From the NCBI GenBank assembly GCA_902805855.1, contig CADCUJ010000022.1, positions 1 through 46,678 on the forward strand: 46,678 bases of DNA, in the 5' to 3' direction. Below the pieces are notes generated by a model. That model was given only the letters and a program-made list of their open reading frames with translations, had not been told where the DNA came from and did not search any database. The stretch is from an uncultured Nocardioidaceae bacterium (GTDB lineage Bacteria; Actinomycetota; Actinomycetes; Propionibacteriales; Nocardioidaceae). Below are positions 38,473-46,324 of the stretch, in pieces (the stretch's first letter is position 1; each line of letters opens with the position of its first letter). Position numbers and translations under genes: made by a program.

Positions 38473-39792
38473 TCAGGTGGCCGCCACTCCCCCGATGCGT
38501 CCCTGGCGGAACGCCTCTACGAACAGTCCGTGGTCCTGGCGGGTCGTCGACGCGTAGTCGATCCCAAAGTCGACCAGGTCGGCGGTGAACTCGCGTCGGC
38601 GCCCCTGCAGTGCCTCCGCGATCGCCGCCTCGACCTGGAAGTCCACCAGGTCCTGCTCGCTGTCCTCGTCCGACGCGCAGTGCACCTTTGCGGTCGCGCG
38701 TCCGAGCAGCTCGACCACCTTGGCCATGTCGGCCGGCTCGTTGATGTCCGACCAGTCCAGGTCCGCCTCGTAGGGCGAGACCTCGGAGACGACGAAGCCG
38801 ACACCGTCCAGATCGGTGTACCCGAGCAGCGGGTCGGTGTGCACCTGCAGGGCTCGCTGGCTGACGACCGTGCGGTGCCCCTCGTGCTCGAAGTACCGCT
38901 CCACCTGCTCGGTGTCGACGAACCTGCTCACCGCAGGGATGTTCGCCTGCTTCATGGAGAGCACCACGTCGTTGTCGAGAGACTGTGAGTACCCCTCCAC
39001 CAGGAAGCTGTACGCCGGGAGCCCGGCACTGCCGATGCCGAAGCCGCTCTTGCCCACCACGTCGCGCACGTCGTAGAACAACGAGCGGTCGAACCGCTTC
39101 GCGTTGGGGATCGTGTCCAGGTACTGGCGGAACGACCGCAGTACCTTCTCGCGCTCCGACCTGCCCAGGCGCCGTACCGTCGAGTCCTCGGAGAACGTCC
39201 GGACGTTGTCCTCGATCCGGGTCATCTTGTCGAGCATCCGGTAGCGGGTGAGCCCACGCGCTGCCACCAGCACGTCGAGCACCGGACCGGAGGTGTTGTC
39301 CAGGTGCAGCGCGAAGTCGTCGTCCTCGGTGTCGGACTTCAGGTAGTGGTTGACCTGGCTGAGATAGGCGCGGACGTAACGGGCGATCAGTGCCCGAATA
39401 TCGTCTTCCGGAAGCGCCTTCTGCCAGCCCATCAGCGCCAGGCTCGCAGAGAACCGGCGCAGGTCCCACGAGAAGTGACCGACGTAAGCCTCGTCGAAGT
39501 CGTTGACGTCGAAGACCAGACGACCGGCTGAGTTCATGTAGGTGCCGAAGTTCTCGGCGTGCAGGTCTCCGTGGATCCAGATGTGGTCGGTGCGCTCATC
39601 CGCCCACGGGTCACGCATCTTGGCGATGTCGGCGTAGAACAGGCAGGCGGTGCCCCGGTAGAACGCGAACGGGTCCATCGCCATCTTGCGGTACTTCACC
39701 CGGAAGGCCTGCGGGTTCGCCTGCATCAGCTCGTCGAAAGCGTCCTCGAGCACGTCGATGATCAGCTTCGTGCGTTCCTTGGGCCTGGCCAC
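38473..39792 (-). CDS. DUF2252-family protein
   Basis: 439-residue protein of the DUF2252 family (PF10009), which has a kinase-like fold. Motifs are DPFAFYRGTACLFYADI, IHGDLHAENFGTYMNSAGRLVFDVNDFDEAYVGHFSWDLRR (resembling the catalytic HxDxxxxN and metal DFD of aminoglycoside phosphotransferases), and GSAGLPAYSFLVEGYS. Function is unknown. Start GTG 39792 has TAGGAT 7 nt upstream. Convergent with galK, 9 bp between stops; a 12-bp palindrome AGCCCGCGGGCT at 38462-38473 covers the junction. Confidence 0.9.
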   Translation of the reverse strand: MARPKERTKLIIDVLEDAFDELMQANPQAFRVKYRKMAMDPFAFYRGTACLFYADIAKMRDPWADERTDHIWIHGDLHAENFGTYMNSAGRLVFDVNDFDEAYVGHFSWDLRRFSASLALMGWQKALPEDDIRALIARYVRAYLSQVNHYLKSDTEDDDFALHLDNTSGPVLDVLVAARGLTRYRMLDKMTRIEDNVRTFSEDSTVRRLGRSEREKVLRSFRQYLDTIPNAKRFDRSLFYDVRDVVGKSGFGIGSAGLPAYSFLVEGYSQSLDNDVVLSMKQANIPAVSRFVDTEQVERYFEHEGHRTVVSQRALQVHTDPLLGYTDLDGVGFVVSEVSPYEADLDWSDINEPADMAKVVELLGRATAKVHCASDEDSEQDLVDFQVEAAIAEALQGRRREFTADLVDFGIDYASTTRQDHGLFVEAFRQGRIGGVAAT

Positions 39793-39799
39793 CCGCCCG

Positions 39800-39805
39800 A
39801 TCCTA
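39800..39805 (-). promoter_or_regulatory. Leaderless -10 element (TAGGAT) of the DUF2252 gene
   Basis: TAGGAT on the minus strand lies 7 nt before the GTG at 39792. Confidence 0.5.
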
Positions 39806-39826
39806 CGGTGCCGGGAGCGACCAGCC

Positions 39827-39931
39827 TCAGAAGGTGATCAATGCGAGGACGTCGCCGGTGAGGTGGGAGAAGGAGGAGACCCAGACGAAGTATCCGACCA
39901 GGGCCGCCAGCACACCGAGTGCCACTCTCAT
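39827..39931 (-). CDS. Putative 34-residue single-pass membrane peptide
   Basis: A small open frame encodes MRVALGVLAALVGYFVWVSS and then FSHLTGDVLALITF. One hydrophobic helix spans the N-terminal half. CAGACT, a slightly off -10, ends 7 nt before the ATG at 39931, the same leaderless geometry as neighbouring genes. It sits alone between the DUF2252 gene and an aldo/keto reductase. Supporting evidence is limited to hydrophobic pattern and promoter spacing. Confidence 0.4.
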   Translation of the reverse strand: MRVALGVLAALVGYFVWVSSFSHLTGDVLALITF

Positions 39932-40011
39932 GACGCCGAGTCTGCCCGTGGTGGGAGACGAACCGGTGAACGCGCGATGGCCGGCTGCGGGTCTCTCGAC
40001 GACAGCTCGTG

Positions 40012-40845
40012 CTAGTCGCCCGGGAAGCTGTCGGGGTCGGGGCCGATCCGCTCGCCACGCTCGAGCTTCTCGATCGCGCTCATGTCGTCGTCGTCGAGCT
40101 CGAAGCCGAAGATGTCTGCGTTCTCCTCGATCCGGGAAGCCGTCACCGACTTGGGGATCACGACGTGTCCGAGCTGGACGTGCCAGCGCAGGACGACCTG
40201 TGCCGGGGTGCGCCCGTGCTTGTCGGCCAGGCTCGTCACCGCCTCGTCCTGCAGCAGCGCGCCCCCCTTCGCGATCGGGCTCCACGCCTCGGTGAGCACA
40301 CCGAGCTCCTCGTTGGTGCGCCGAACCTTCTGCTGCTGCAGGTACGGGTGCAGCTCGACCTGGTTCAGCACCGGGACGACCTCGCACTCGTCGGACAGCC
40401 GACGAAGGTGGTCCGGCTGGAAGTTCGACACGCCGATCGCCCTGATCCGCCCGTCGAGGTACAGCTTCTCCATGGCTCGCCACGTGTCGACGTACAGGTT
40501 GCGCGTTGGGATCGGCCAGTGGATGAGGTACAGGTCCAGCACGTCCAGACCGAGCCGCTGCATGCTCGCGTCGAAAGCGCGCAGGGTGCTGTCGTAGCCG
40601 TGCTCGGGGTTGGCCAGCTTGGTGGTCACGAACACCGCGTCCCGGTCCAGGTCCGACTCACGGACCGCCTCGCCGACCTGCGTCTCGTTCTCGTACGCCG
40701 CGGCGGTGTCGATGTGGCGGTAGCCGACGTCCAGAGCCGTCTGCACGGCCAGCTTGGTCTCGTCCGGAGGTACCTGGAAGACGCCGTAGCCGAGCTGCGG
40801 GATCTCCACGCCGTTGTTGAGGACCAGGTTCGCGGTTGCGTTCAT
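40012..40845 (-). CDS. Aldo/keto reductase (2,5-diketo-D-gluconate reductase-like, AKR5)
   Basis: 277-residue NADPH-dependent carbonyl reductase. Features are NNGVEIPQLGYGVFQVPPDE, catalytic Asp and Tyr in YRHIDTAAAYENE, Lys in VFVTTKLANPEHGYD, His in LDLYLIHWPIP, SNFQPDHL and the cofactor-binding VIPKSVTASRIEENADIFGFELDDDD near the end. This is the AKR5 type rather than the type at 20902. Start ATG 40845 has TACCCT 7 nt upstream. Substrate unknown. Confidence 0.93.
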   Translation of the reverse strand: MNATANLVLNNGVEIPQLGYGVFQVPPDETKLAVQTALDVGYRHIDTAAAYENETQVGEAVRESDLDRDAVFVTTKLANPEHGYDSTLRAFDASMQRLGLDVLDLYLIHWPIPTRNLYVDTWRAMEKLYLDGRIRAIGVSNFQPDHLRRLSDECEVVPVLNQVELHPYLQQQKVRRTNEELGVLTEAWSPIAKGGALLQDEAVTSLADKHGRTPAQVVLRWHVQLGHVVIPKSVTASRIEENADIFGFELDDDDMSAIEKLERGERIGPDPDSFPGD

Positions 40846-40852
40846 GCCAGTC

Positions 40853-40858
40853 AGGGTA
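40853..40858 (-). promoter_or_regulatory. Leaderless -10 element (TACCCT) of the AKR5 gene
   Basis: TACCCT on the minus strand lies 7 nt before the ATG at 40845. Confidence 0.55.
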
Positions 40859-40929
40859 GCCGCCCGTTACCGTCTCGAAACCCACGAGGCACACCGCCGC
40901 GAACCGCGACGGGAGCGCCGGAGGGGACG

Positions 40930-41544
40930 TCAGCCTGGACGGCTGAGGCCGGCAGCCTTCAGCTCGATCTCGGCGAGGGCGTCGATCACCTCGGCGTCGC
41001 CGCGGCGCCAGGCTCCGGCTGGATCATCACTCACCTTCGCCAGCAGGTGCATCGGTTGGCGGGCCAACGCACGCAGGGCGAACAGGTCGAGGTCCTCGGA
41101 GGAGTCGATGAACCGCTGCCCCGCTGTCGCCTGTTGGATGAAGCGCCACCGCCGCGGGAGGTAGCTGGCCAGGGCGATCACGATCGGGATCGCTCCCACT
41201 GCGATCGCCAGCCAGAACGCCAGGTCACCCACTGCCTCGACCTGTGCCGCTCCGGCTCCGGCGATCTGGTCCGCGGCGTCGCCTGCCCCGTCGAAGGGGA
41301 CTCTCGCCTCGTCCCCTACCAGTGGCAGGTCGCCCACCGTCGTACCCGCTTCACGCAGCCGGTCCGCCAGCCCACCGCCGGCCGCTGAGATCTCCCGGCC
41401 GGGTTCGGCGAGGGTCAGGGTCGCGTCTCGGACGATGAAGGCGAGCTGTACGCACAGGTAGACCCAGACCAGCAGCAGGACATCGCCGAGCTGCTGGCCG
41501 AGACGGCGTCCCTCGGAGTCGGCATAGATCTTCACCGCCCCCAT
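40930..41544 (-). CDS. Membrane protein of unknown function
   Basis: 204 residues with one helix near the N terminus (VLLLVWVYLCVQLAFIV), a roughly 65-residue extracytoplasmic segment rich in Ala, Gly and Asp, and a second helix (FWLAIAVGAIPIVIALASYL) followed by a basic RRWRF and a cytoplasmic C-terminal tail. I recognise no family with certainty. A start at the GTG three codons in (VKIYADSEG) is also possible, with GGGGG in front. The ole operon diverges from it across a 206-bp gap holding a tandem repeat. Confidence 0.7.
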   Translation of the reverse strand: MGAVKIYADSEGRRLGQQLGDVLLLVWVYLCVQLAFIVRDATLTLAEPGREISAAGGGLADRLREAGTTVGDLPLVGDEARVPFDGAGDAADQIAGAGAAQVEAVGDLAFWLAIAVGAIPIVIALASYLPRRWRFIQQATAGQRFIDSSEDLDLFALRALARQPMHLLAKVSDDPAGAWRRGDAEVIDALAEIELKAAGLSRPG

Positions 41545-41575
41545 CTACCCCCGATCGCGGCCTCGACGCCCCGAG

Positions 41576-41652
41576 CCCCATCTCAACCGGCACGGGCCCC
41601 ATCTCAACCGGCACGGGCCCCATCTCAACCGGCACGGGCCCCATCTCAACGG
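41576..41652. repeat. 21-bp tandem repeat (3.7 copies) upstream of the ole operon
   Basis: Perfect units at 41576-41596, 41597-41617 and 41618-41638, and a 14-nt partial unit at 41639-41652. Each unit begins CCCCATCTCAAC and ends CACGGG. The 21-bp period equals two helical turns. It occupies the intergenic gap between the membrane protein (starts 41544) and oleA (starts 41751). Confidence 0.9.
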
Positions 41653-41750
41653 TTCCAGAGGCTGTGCCTTGGGGGTCATGGGAGAATCGCCGTTGGCGCG
41701 GAGAAAGCAACGCATGAAAGTACCCCGCCGTTACAGCAGAGAGGGAAATC

Positions 41751-42776
41751 ATGCTCGGCAACAGGACCTTCCACCTGTCCAACACCAGCGTCTTGTCGGT
41801 CGAGGCTGAGGATGCCCCCCGGATCGTCACGTCGGCGCAGTTCGACGAGCAGCTGCACGGCACCTACGAGCGCCTCGGCCTCCGGCCCGGCATGCTCGAC
41901 GGACTCGTCGGCATCCGGGAACGGCGCTGGTGGGACGACGGAGTGACCCATGTCGAAGGCGCCGCGATGGCCGGCGCCAAGGCCATCGCCGAGTCCGGCA
42001 TCGACAGCGCGGACATCGGCTTGATGGTCAACACCTCGGTGAGCCGAGCCCACCTCGAGCCCTCCACGGCGGTCGCGGTGCACCATGCCCTCGGGCTGGC
42101 CGACCACTGCCAGAACTTCGACGTGTCCAACGCCTGCCTCGGGTTCGTGAACGGTATGCAGATCGCGGCCGCGATGATCGAGTCCGGGCAGGTCGAGTAC
42201 GCGCTGATCGTCAACGGCGAGGACGCCCGAGCGGTGCAGGAGGCCACGTTGGCGCGGCTCGTCGGACCGGAGACCACCGTCGCCACGCTGATGGACGAGT
42301 TCGCGACGCTGACCCTCGGCTCCGGGGCGGTCGCGATGGTTCTCGGCCCGGCGGACCGGCACCCCGAGGGGCACCGGCTGCTGGGCGGCGCCAGCCGCGC
42401 GGGGACCGAGCACCACCAGCTGTGCGTGGGCGACCTGGACATGATGCGGACCGACGCGCGAGGACTGCTGGCAGCCGGGATCACCCTCTCGCGAGCCCTC
42501 TGGGTGGAGGCGGCCGGCGAGTTCGACTGGGCGAGCGGGATGGACCGCTACATCATCCACCAGGTCTCCCAGGTCCACACCGGTGCCGTCTGCGAGGCCC
42601 TCGGGGTGGACAAGTCCAAGGTGCCCCTGACCTTCCCCACCTACGGCAACATCGGTCCCGCTTCGGTCCCGTTCACCCTCGCGAAGGAGAAGCAGGACCT
42701 GCAGCTCGGTGACCGGGTGCTGCTGATGGGCATCGGCTCGGGCCTGAATGCGTCCTGCACCGAGATCGCCTGGTGA
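41751..42776 (+). CDS. oleA: OleA, thiolase-superfamily acyl-CoA condensing enzyme
   Basis: Head-to-head Claisen condensation of two long-chain acyl-CoAs into a 2-alkyl-3-ketoalkanoic acid, the first step of long-chain olefin synthesis. The 341-residue ketoacyl-synthase-III-like protein has the catalytic Cys in DVSNACLGFVNG (residue 129), His in YIIHQVSQVHT (near 270), Asn in FPTYGNIGPASVP (near 300) and the OleA-type Glu in SRAHLEPSTA. ATG 41751 follows ribosome site GAGAGGG. It overlaps oleBC by GTGA. Context with oleBC and oleD separates it from FabH. Confidence 0.93.
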   Translation: MLGNRTFHLSNTSVLSVEAEDAPRIVTSAQFDEQLHGTYERLGLRPGMLDGLVGIRERRWWDDGVTHVEGAAMAGAKAIAESGIDSADIGLMVNTSVSRAHLEPSTAVAVHHALGLADHCQNFDVSNACLGFVNGMQIAAAMIESGQVEYALIVNGEDARAVQEATLARLVGPETTVATLMDEFATLTLGSGAVAMVLGPADRHPEGHRLLGGASRAGTEHHQLCVGDLDMMRTDARGLLAAGITLSRALWVEAAGEFDWASGMDRYIIHQVSQVHTGAVCEALGVDKSKVPLTFPTYGNIGPASVPFTLAKEKQDLQLGDRVLLMGIGSGLNASCTEIAW

Positions 42777-45328
42777 CCGAAGCGGCCCGACTCCCGCCCG
42801 CTGACCTTCCCGGCCTCGACAGCCGATGGTCCCGGCTGGTCCGGGCCGTCGACGCGGACGGGATCGAGCGCACCTGGCACGCCCTGGACACCGGGGTCCG
42901 CGACCCGGAGCTGACGCTGCTGTGCGTGCACGGCAACCCGACGTGGTCCTACCTGTGGCGCGGGCTGCTGGCGGCCGCACCCTCGTCGTGGCGGGTCATC
43001 GCTCCCGACCAGCTCGGCATGGGGTACTCCGAGCGGCTCCCCGGTCCCCGGACCCTGACCCAGCGGGTCCACGACCTCCGGGGCCTCACCGACGCCCTAG
43101 GGGTCCACGGTCTCGTGGTCGTCGTCGCGCACGACTGGGGGGGCCCGGTCTCGCTGGGGTGGGCCGGTGACCACCACGCGCAGATCCGCGGCGTCGTGCT
43201 CACCAACACCGCGGTGCACCTCCCGGCGGGGGTGGCAGGCCCGGCCCTGATCCGGCTCGCGCACGTCCCCGGTGTCCGCGACGTGGTGTGCCGGCTCACC
43301 CCGACCTTCGTGCGGGCGACGACTGCACTCTCGCGGCCGCCCCTGCCGGCCGATGTCCGAGCGGCCTTCGCGGCGCCGTACGCCACAGCCGAACGACGGC
43401 GGGCGGTCGCGGACTTCGTCGCAGACATCCCCTTCCACCCCGGCCATCCCACGTACGAGCCGCTGGAACGCATCGCGGAGACCACCCGCAAGCTCGACGT
43501 ACCTGCCCTGCTGTTGTGGGGACCCCGAGACCCGGTGTTCGGCCAGCCCTACCTCGACGACCTGCGACAGCGCTTCCCGCGCACCGACCTGCACCGCTAC
43601 GAGCACGCCTCGCACCTGGTGACCGAGGACGCCCCCGACTACGCCGACGCCGCCGTCACCTGGGTGCGCGACCTGTTATCGGAGGACCGAGCGAAGCCGG
43701 CCGAGCCGGTCACGGCGCGACCCCGGTCATCGGTGGGCGAGCGGCTCGCTGCCCGGGCCGGCGACGCGTCTCCGGCTGTCGTGGACGTCGGCCGGGTCAC
43801 CGTGTCCTGGGGCCTGCTGGCCCGCCGAGTCGAGGAGATCGCCGCCGGGCTGGCCGCCGGCCCCGTCCGTCCGGGAGACCGGGTGGCCCTGCTGATCCCC
43901 CCGTCGGCGGACCTGACCGCAGCGGTGTACGCCGTCTGGCGCGCCGGAGGAGTCATCGTCGTGGCCGACAAGGGCCTCGGAGTGCGCGGGATGGGACGCG
44001 CCCTGCGGGGAGCACAGGTCGACCACGTCATCGGCACCGTGCAGGGACTCGCCGCCGCCCGGGTGATGCGCCTGCCCGGCACTCGGATCACGACCGGGTC
44101 CGCTCCGCCGGTCGTACGCCGAGCACTCGGTGCCCCGCTCACCCTCGCCGGCCTTGCCAGGACCGGACGCGGTGCACCACTGCCACCTCGCGCAGCCATG
44201 GAGGACGAGTGCGCTGTGGTGTTCACCTCCGGCGCCACGGGTCCGGCCAAGGGCGTCGTCTACCGGCATCGTCAGGTGCAGGCTCAGCTGGAGCTGGTCA
44301 GGTCGACGTACGCGCTGACCGAGCACGACCGGATCGTCGCCGCCTTCGCCCCGTTCGCGCTACTCGGCCCTGCGCTCGGGATAGGTTCTGCCGTCCCCGA
44401 CATGGACGTCACCGCCCCCGGTACGCTCACCGCCGTCACCCTTGCCGAGGCCGTCGCCGCGATCGAGGCGACCGTCGTGTTCGCCTCGCCGGCCGCGCTG
44501 CGCAACGTGCTCCGGACCGCGTCCGACCTGGCCCCCGGCCAGCGTGAGGCGCTGCGCCGGATCCGGCTGGTGATGTCGGCCGGCGCCCCGGTCCCGGCAG
44601 CTCTGCTGCGGTCGGCGCAGCGGCTCCTGCCCACCGCTGACCTCCGCACGCCGTACGGGATGACCGAGGCGCTGCCGGTCACCGACATCTCGCTTCCGGC
44701 GATCGAGGAGGCGGGCTCCGGCAACGGGGTCTGCGTCGGCAGGCCGCTGCCGGGTGTCGACGTCGCCCTCGGTGCCCTGTCCGCCTCCGGAGACGCCGAC
44801 GGTGCGCCGGCCACGGAACCGGAGGTCACCGGAGAGGTGTGTGTGCGCGCGGACCACGTCAAGGACCACTACGACGCACTGTGGGGCACCGAGCGGTCGA
44901 GCTCCCGCGACGAGGGCTGGCATCGCACCGGTGACGTGGGACATCTCGACCGGCAGGGCCGGCTCTGGATCGAGGGCCGGCTGCCGCATGTCATCCGCAC
45001 GGCCCGAGGCGTGCTGACCCCGGTCGGTATCGAGCAGCGCGTCGAGACCCTGCCGGCAGTCGCCGCGGCCTCGGCGGTCGGGATCGGCCCGGCCGGTGCC
45101 CAGCAGGTCGTGCTCGTCGTGGTGCCCGCCCGAGGATCATCGAGGCGCTGGTCCTCGCCGGTGGCGCCACCATCGCTGGCCGATGCCGTCCGAGGCGCGG
45201 CGGCGGTCGAGGTGGCCGCCGTGCTCGTAAGGCACACCCTGCCGGTGGACGTGCGGCACGCGTCGAAGGTGGACCGGCGCAAGGTCGCGGACTGGGCGAC
45301 CAAGGTGCTGGCCGGAGACGGCGGCTGA
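42773..45328 (+). CDS. oleBC: OleBC fusion: beta-lactone decarboxylase plus beta-lactone synthetase
   Basis: 851-residue two-domain protein. Residues about 30-300 are an alpha/beta hydrolase of the haloalkane-dehalogenase type, with VHGNPTWSYLWRG, nucleophile Asp121 in VVVVAHDWGGPVSLGW and the terminal His in HASHLVTEDAPDY. This is OleB, which decarboxylates a beta-lactone to a cis-olefin. Residues about 315-850 are an AMP-dependent ligase with FTSGATGPAKGVVYRHRQ (near 484), RTPYGMTEALPVTD and GWHRTGDVGHLDRQGRLWIEGR. This is OleC, which closes the beta-lactone. The fusion is known in actinobacteria such as Micrococcus luteus. Starts by GTGA overlap with oleA. Confidence 0.93.
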   Translation: MTEAARLPPADLPGLDSRWSRLVRAVDADGIERTWHALDTGVRDPELTLLCVHGNPTWSYLWRGLLAAAPSSWRVIAPDQLGMGYSERLPGPRTLTQRVHDLRGLTDALGVHGLVVVVAHDWGGPVSLGWAGDHHAQIRGVVLTNTAVHLPAGVAGPALIRLAHVPGVRDVVCRLTPTFVRATTALSRPPLPADVRAAFAAPYATAERRRAVADFVADIPFHPGHPTYEPLERIAETTRKLDVPALLLWGPRDPVFGQPYLDDLRQRFPRTDLHRYEHASHLVTEDAPDYADAAVTWVRDLLSEDRAKPAEPVTARPRSSVGERLAARAGDASPAVVDVGRVTVSWGLLARRVEEIAAGLAAGPVRPGDRVALLIPPSADLTAAVYAVWRAGGVIVVADKGLGVRGMGRALRGAQVDHVIGTVQGLAAARVMRLPGTRITTGSAPPVVRRALGAPLTLAGLARTGRGAPLPPRAAMEDECAVVFTSGATGPAKGVVYRHRQVQAQLELVRSTYALTEHDRIVAAFAPFALLGPALGIGSAVPDMDVTAPGTLTAVTLAEAVAAIEATVVFASPAALRNVLRTASDLAPGQREALRRIRLVMSAGAPVPAALLRSAQRLLPTADLRTPYGMTEALPVTDISLPAIEEAGSGNGVCVGRPLPGVDVALGALSASGDADGAPATEPEVTGEVCVRADHVKDHYDALWGTERSSSRDEGWHRTGDVGHLDRQGRLWIEGRLPHVIRTARGVLTPVGIEQRVETLPAVAAASAVGIGPAGAQQVVLVVVPARGSSRRWSSPVAPPSLADAVRGAAAVEVAAVLVRHTLPVDVRHASKVDRRKVADWATKVLAGDGG

Positions 45329-45336
45329 GGCCGAGC

Positions 45337-46314
45337 ATGCGGGTGCTGCTCACCGGGGCTTCGGGAATGCTGGGCCGGGAGACCGCCCGCTCCCTGCTCT
45401 CGCGCGGCGACGACGTGACCGTGCTGCAACGTCGGCCATCCGGCCTCCCCTGCGCCGAGGTGCTCGCCGACGTGGCCGACCAAGATGCAGTACGACGAGC
45501 CGCAGCCGGTCAGGACGCCGTGCTGCATCTGGCGGCGAAGGTCGACGTCGTCGGGCCATGGCAGGAGTACGTGCACGCCAACATCGAGGGGACGCGGAGC
45601 GTCGTTCGGGCGTGCCGCGCGAACGACGTCGGTCGGTTGGTGCACGTGTCCTCCCCCGCCGTCGCCCACGGCGGGCAGCCGCTGGTGGCAGCCGGTGCGG
45701 CGCCCGCCGATCCCCGGCGCGCGCGAGGTCACTACGCCCGGTCCAAGGCGTTCGCAGAACAGCACGCCCTCGCCGCCGACTCACCGGAGATGGCCGTGTT
45801 GTGCATCCGCCCGCATCTGGTGTGGGGCCCGGGCGACACCCAGCTCGTCGAGCGGATCGTGTCCCGCGCGCGGGCAGGAAGGCTGCCGCTCGTGGGATCC
45901 GGGGCCGCGTTGATCGACTCGACGTACGTCGAGAACGCCGTGGACGCGCTGGTCGCAGCGCTGGACGTCCTTCCGGGCGTGCACGGCGAGGCGCTGGTGG
46001 TGTCGAACGGTGAACCGCGGCCGGTCGCCGAGATCCTCGCCAGGATCTGTGCAGCCGCACAGGTCCCGGCTCCCCGTGGCCGCGTGCCCGTTCCTCTTGC
46101 GACGGCAGCCGGGACGCTGCTCGAGGGCCTCTGGCGGGTGACCGACCGGCGCGACACACCCCCGGTGACCAGGTTCCTCGTCGAGCAGCTCACCACCGCG
46201 CACTGGTTCGACCAGCGCCACACCCGCGTCGCCCTGCGCTGGACGCCTCGGATCCCACTCGAGGAGGGCTTCTCGCGGCTCGCCGCGTCGTTCGCCGCCG
46301 ACCGTGCGGCCTAG
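45337..46314 (+). CDS. oleD: OleD, NAD(P)H-dependent 2-alkyl-3-ketoacid reductase
   Basis: 325-residue extended short-chain dehydrogenase. It has the Rossmann loop VLLTGASGMLGRETA at the N terminus, VLHLAAKVDVVGPWQEYVHANIEGTRSVV, the catalytic Ser in HVSSPAVAHGG and the Tyr133/Lys137 pair in HYARSKAF. It reduces the OleA product to the 3-hydroxy acid used by OleC. It follows oleBC by 8 bp. The stop codon overlaps the leaderless -10 of def. Confidence 0.92.
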   Translation: MRVLLTGASGMLGRETARSLLSRGDDVTVLQRRPSGLPCAEVLADVADQDAVRRAAAGQDAVLHLAAKVDVVGPWQEYVHANIEGTRSVVRACRANDVGRLVHVSSPAVAHGGQPLVAAGAAPADPRRARGHYARSKAFAEQHALAADSPEMAVLCIRPHLVWGPGDTQLVERIVSRARAGRLPLVGSGAALIDSTYVENAVDALVAALDVLPGVHGEALVVSNGEPRPVAEILARICAAAQVPAPRGRVPVPLATAAGTLLEGLWRVTDRRDTPPVTRFLVEQLTTAHWFDQRHTRVALRWTPRIPLEEGFSRLAASFAADRAA

Positions 46315-46317
46315 GAT
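46312..46317 (+). promoter_or_regulatory. Leaderless -10 element (TAGGAT) of def
   Basis: TAGGAT followed by 7 nt and the ATG at 46325. Its first three bases are the oleD stop codon. Confidence 0.5.
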
Positions 46318-46324
46318 GTCGGCC

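Noticed and set aside
38462-38473. Palindrome AGCCCGCGGGCT between galK and DUF2252 as a terminator
   Set aside because: It has no loop and no U tract on either strand; it may be chance at this base composition.
41576-41652. CRISPR-like array
   Set aside because: The 21-bp units are directly adjacent with no spacers between them, so this is a simple tandem repeat; no cas gene is present.
41351-41863. Minus-strand frame encoding MGPVPVE repeats across the 21-bp repeats
   Set aside because: The peptide repeat is only a readout of the DNA repeat; the frame crosses two gene starts and has no ribosome site or domain.
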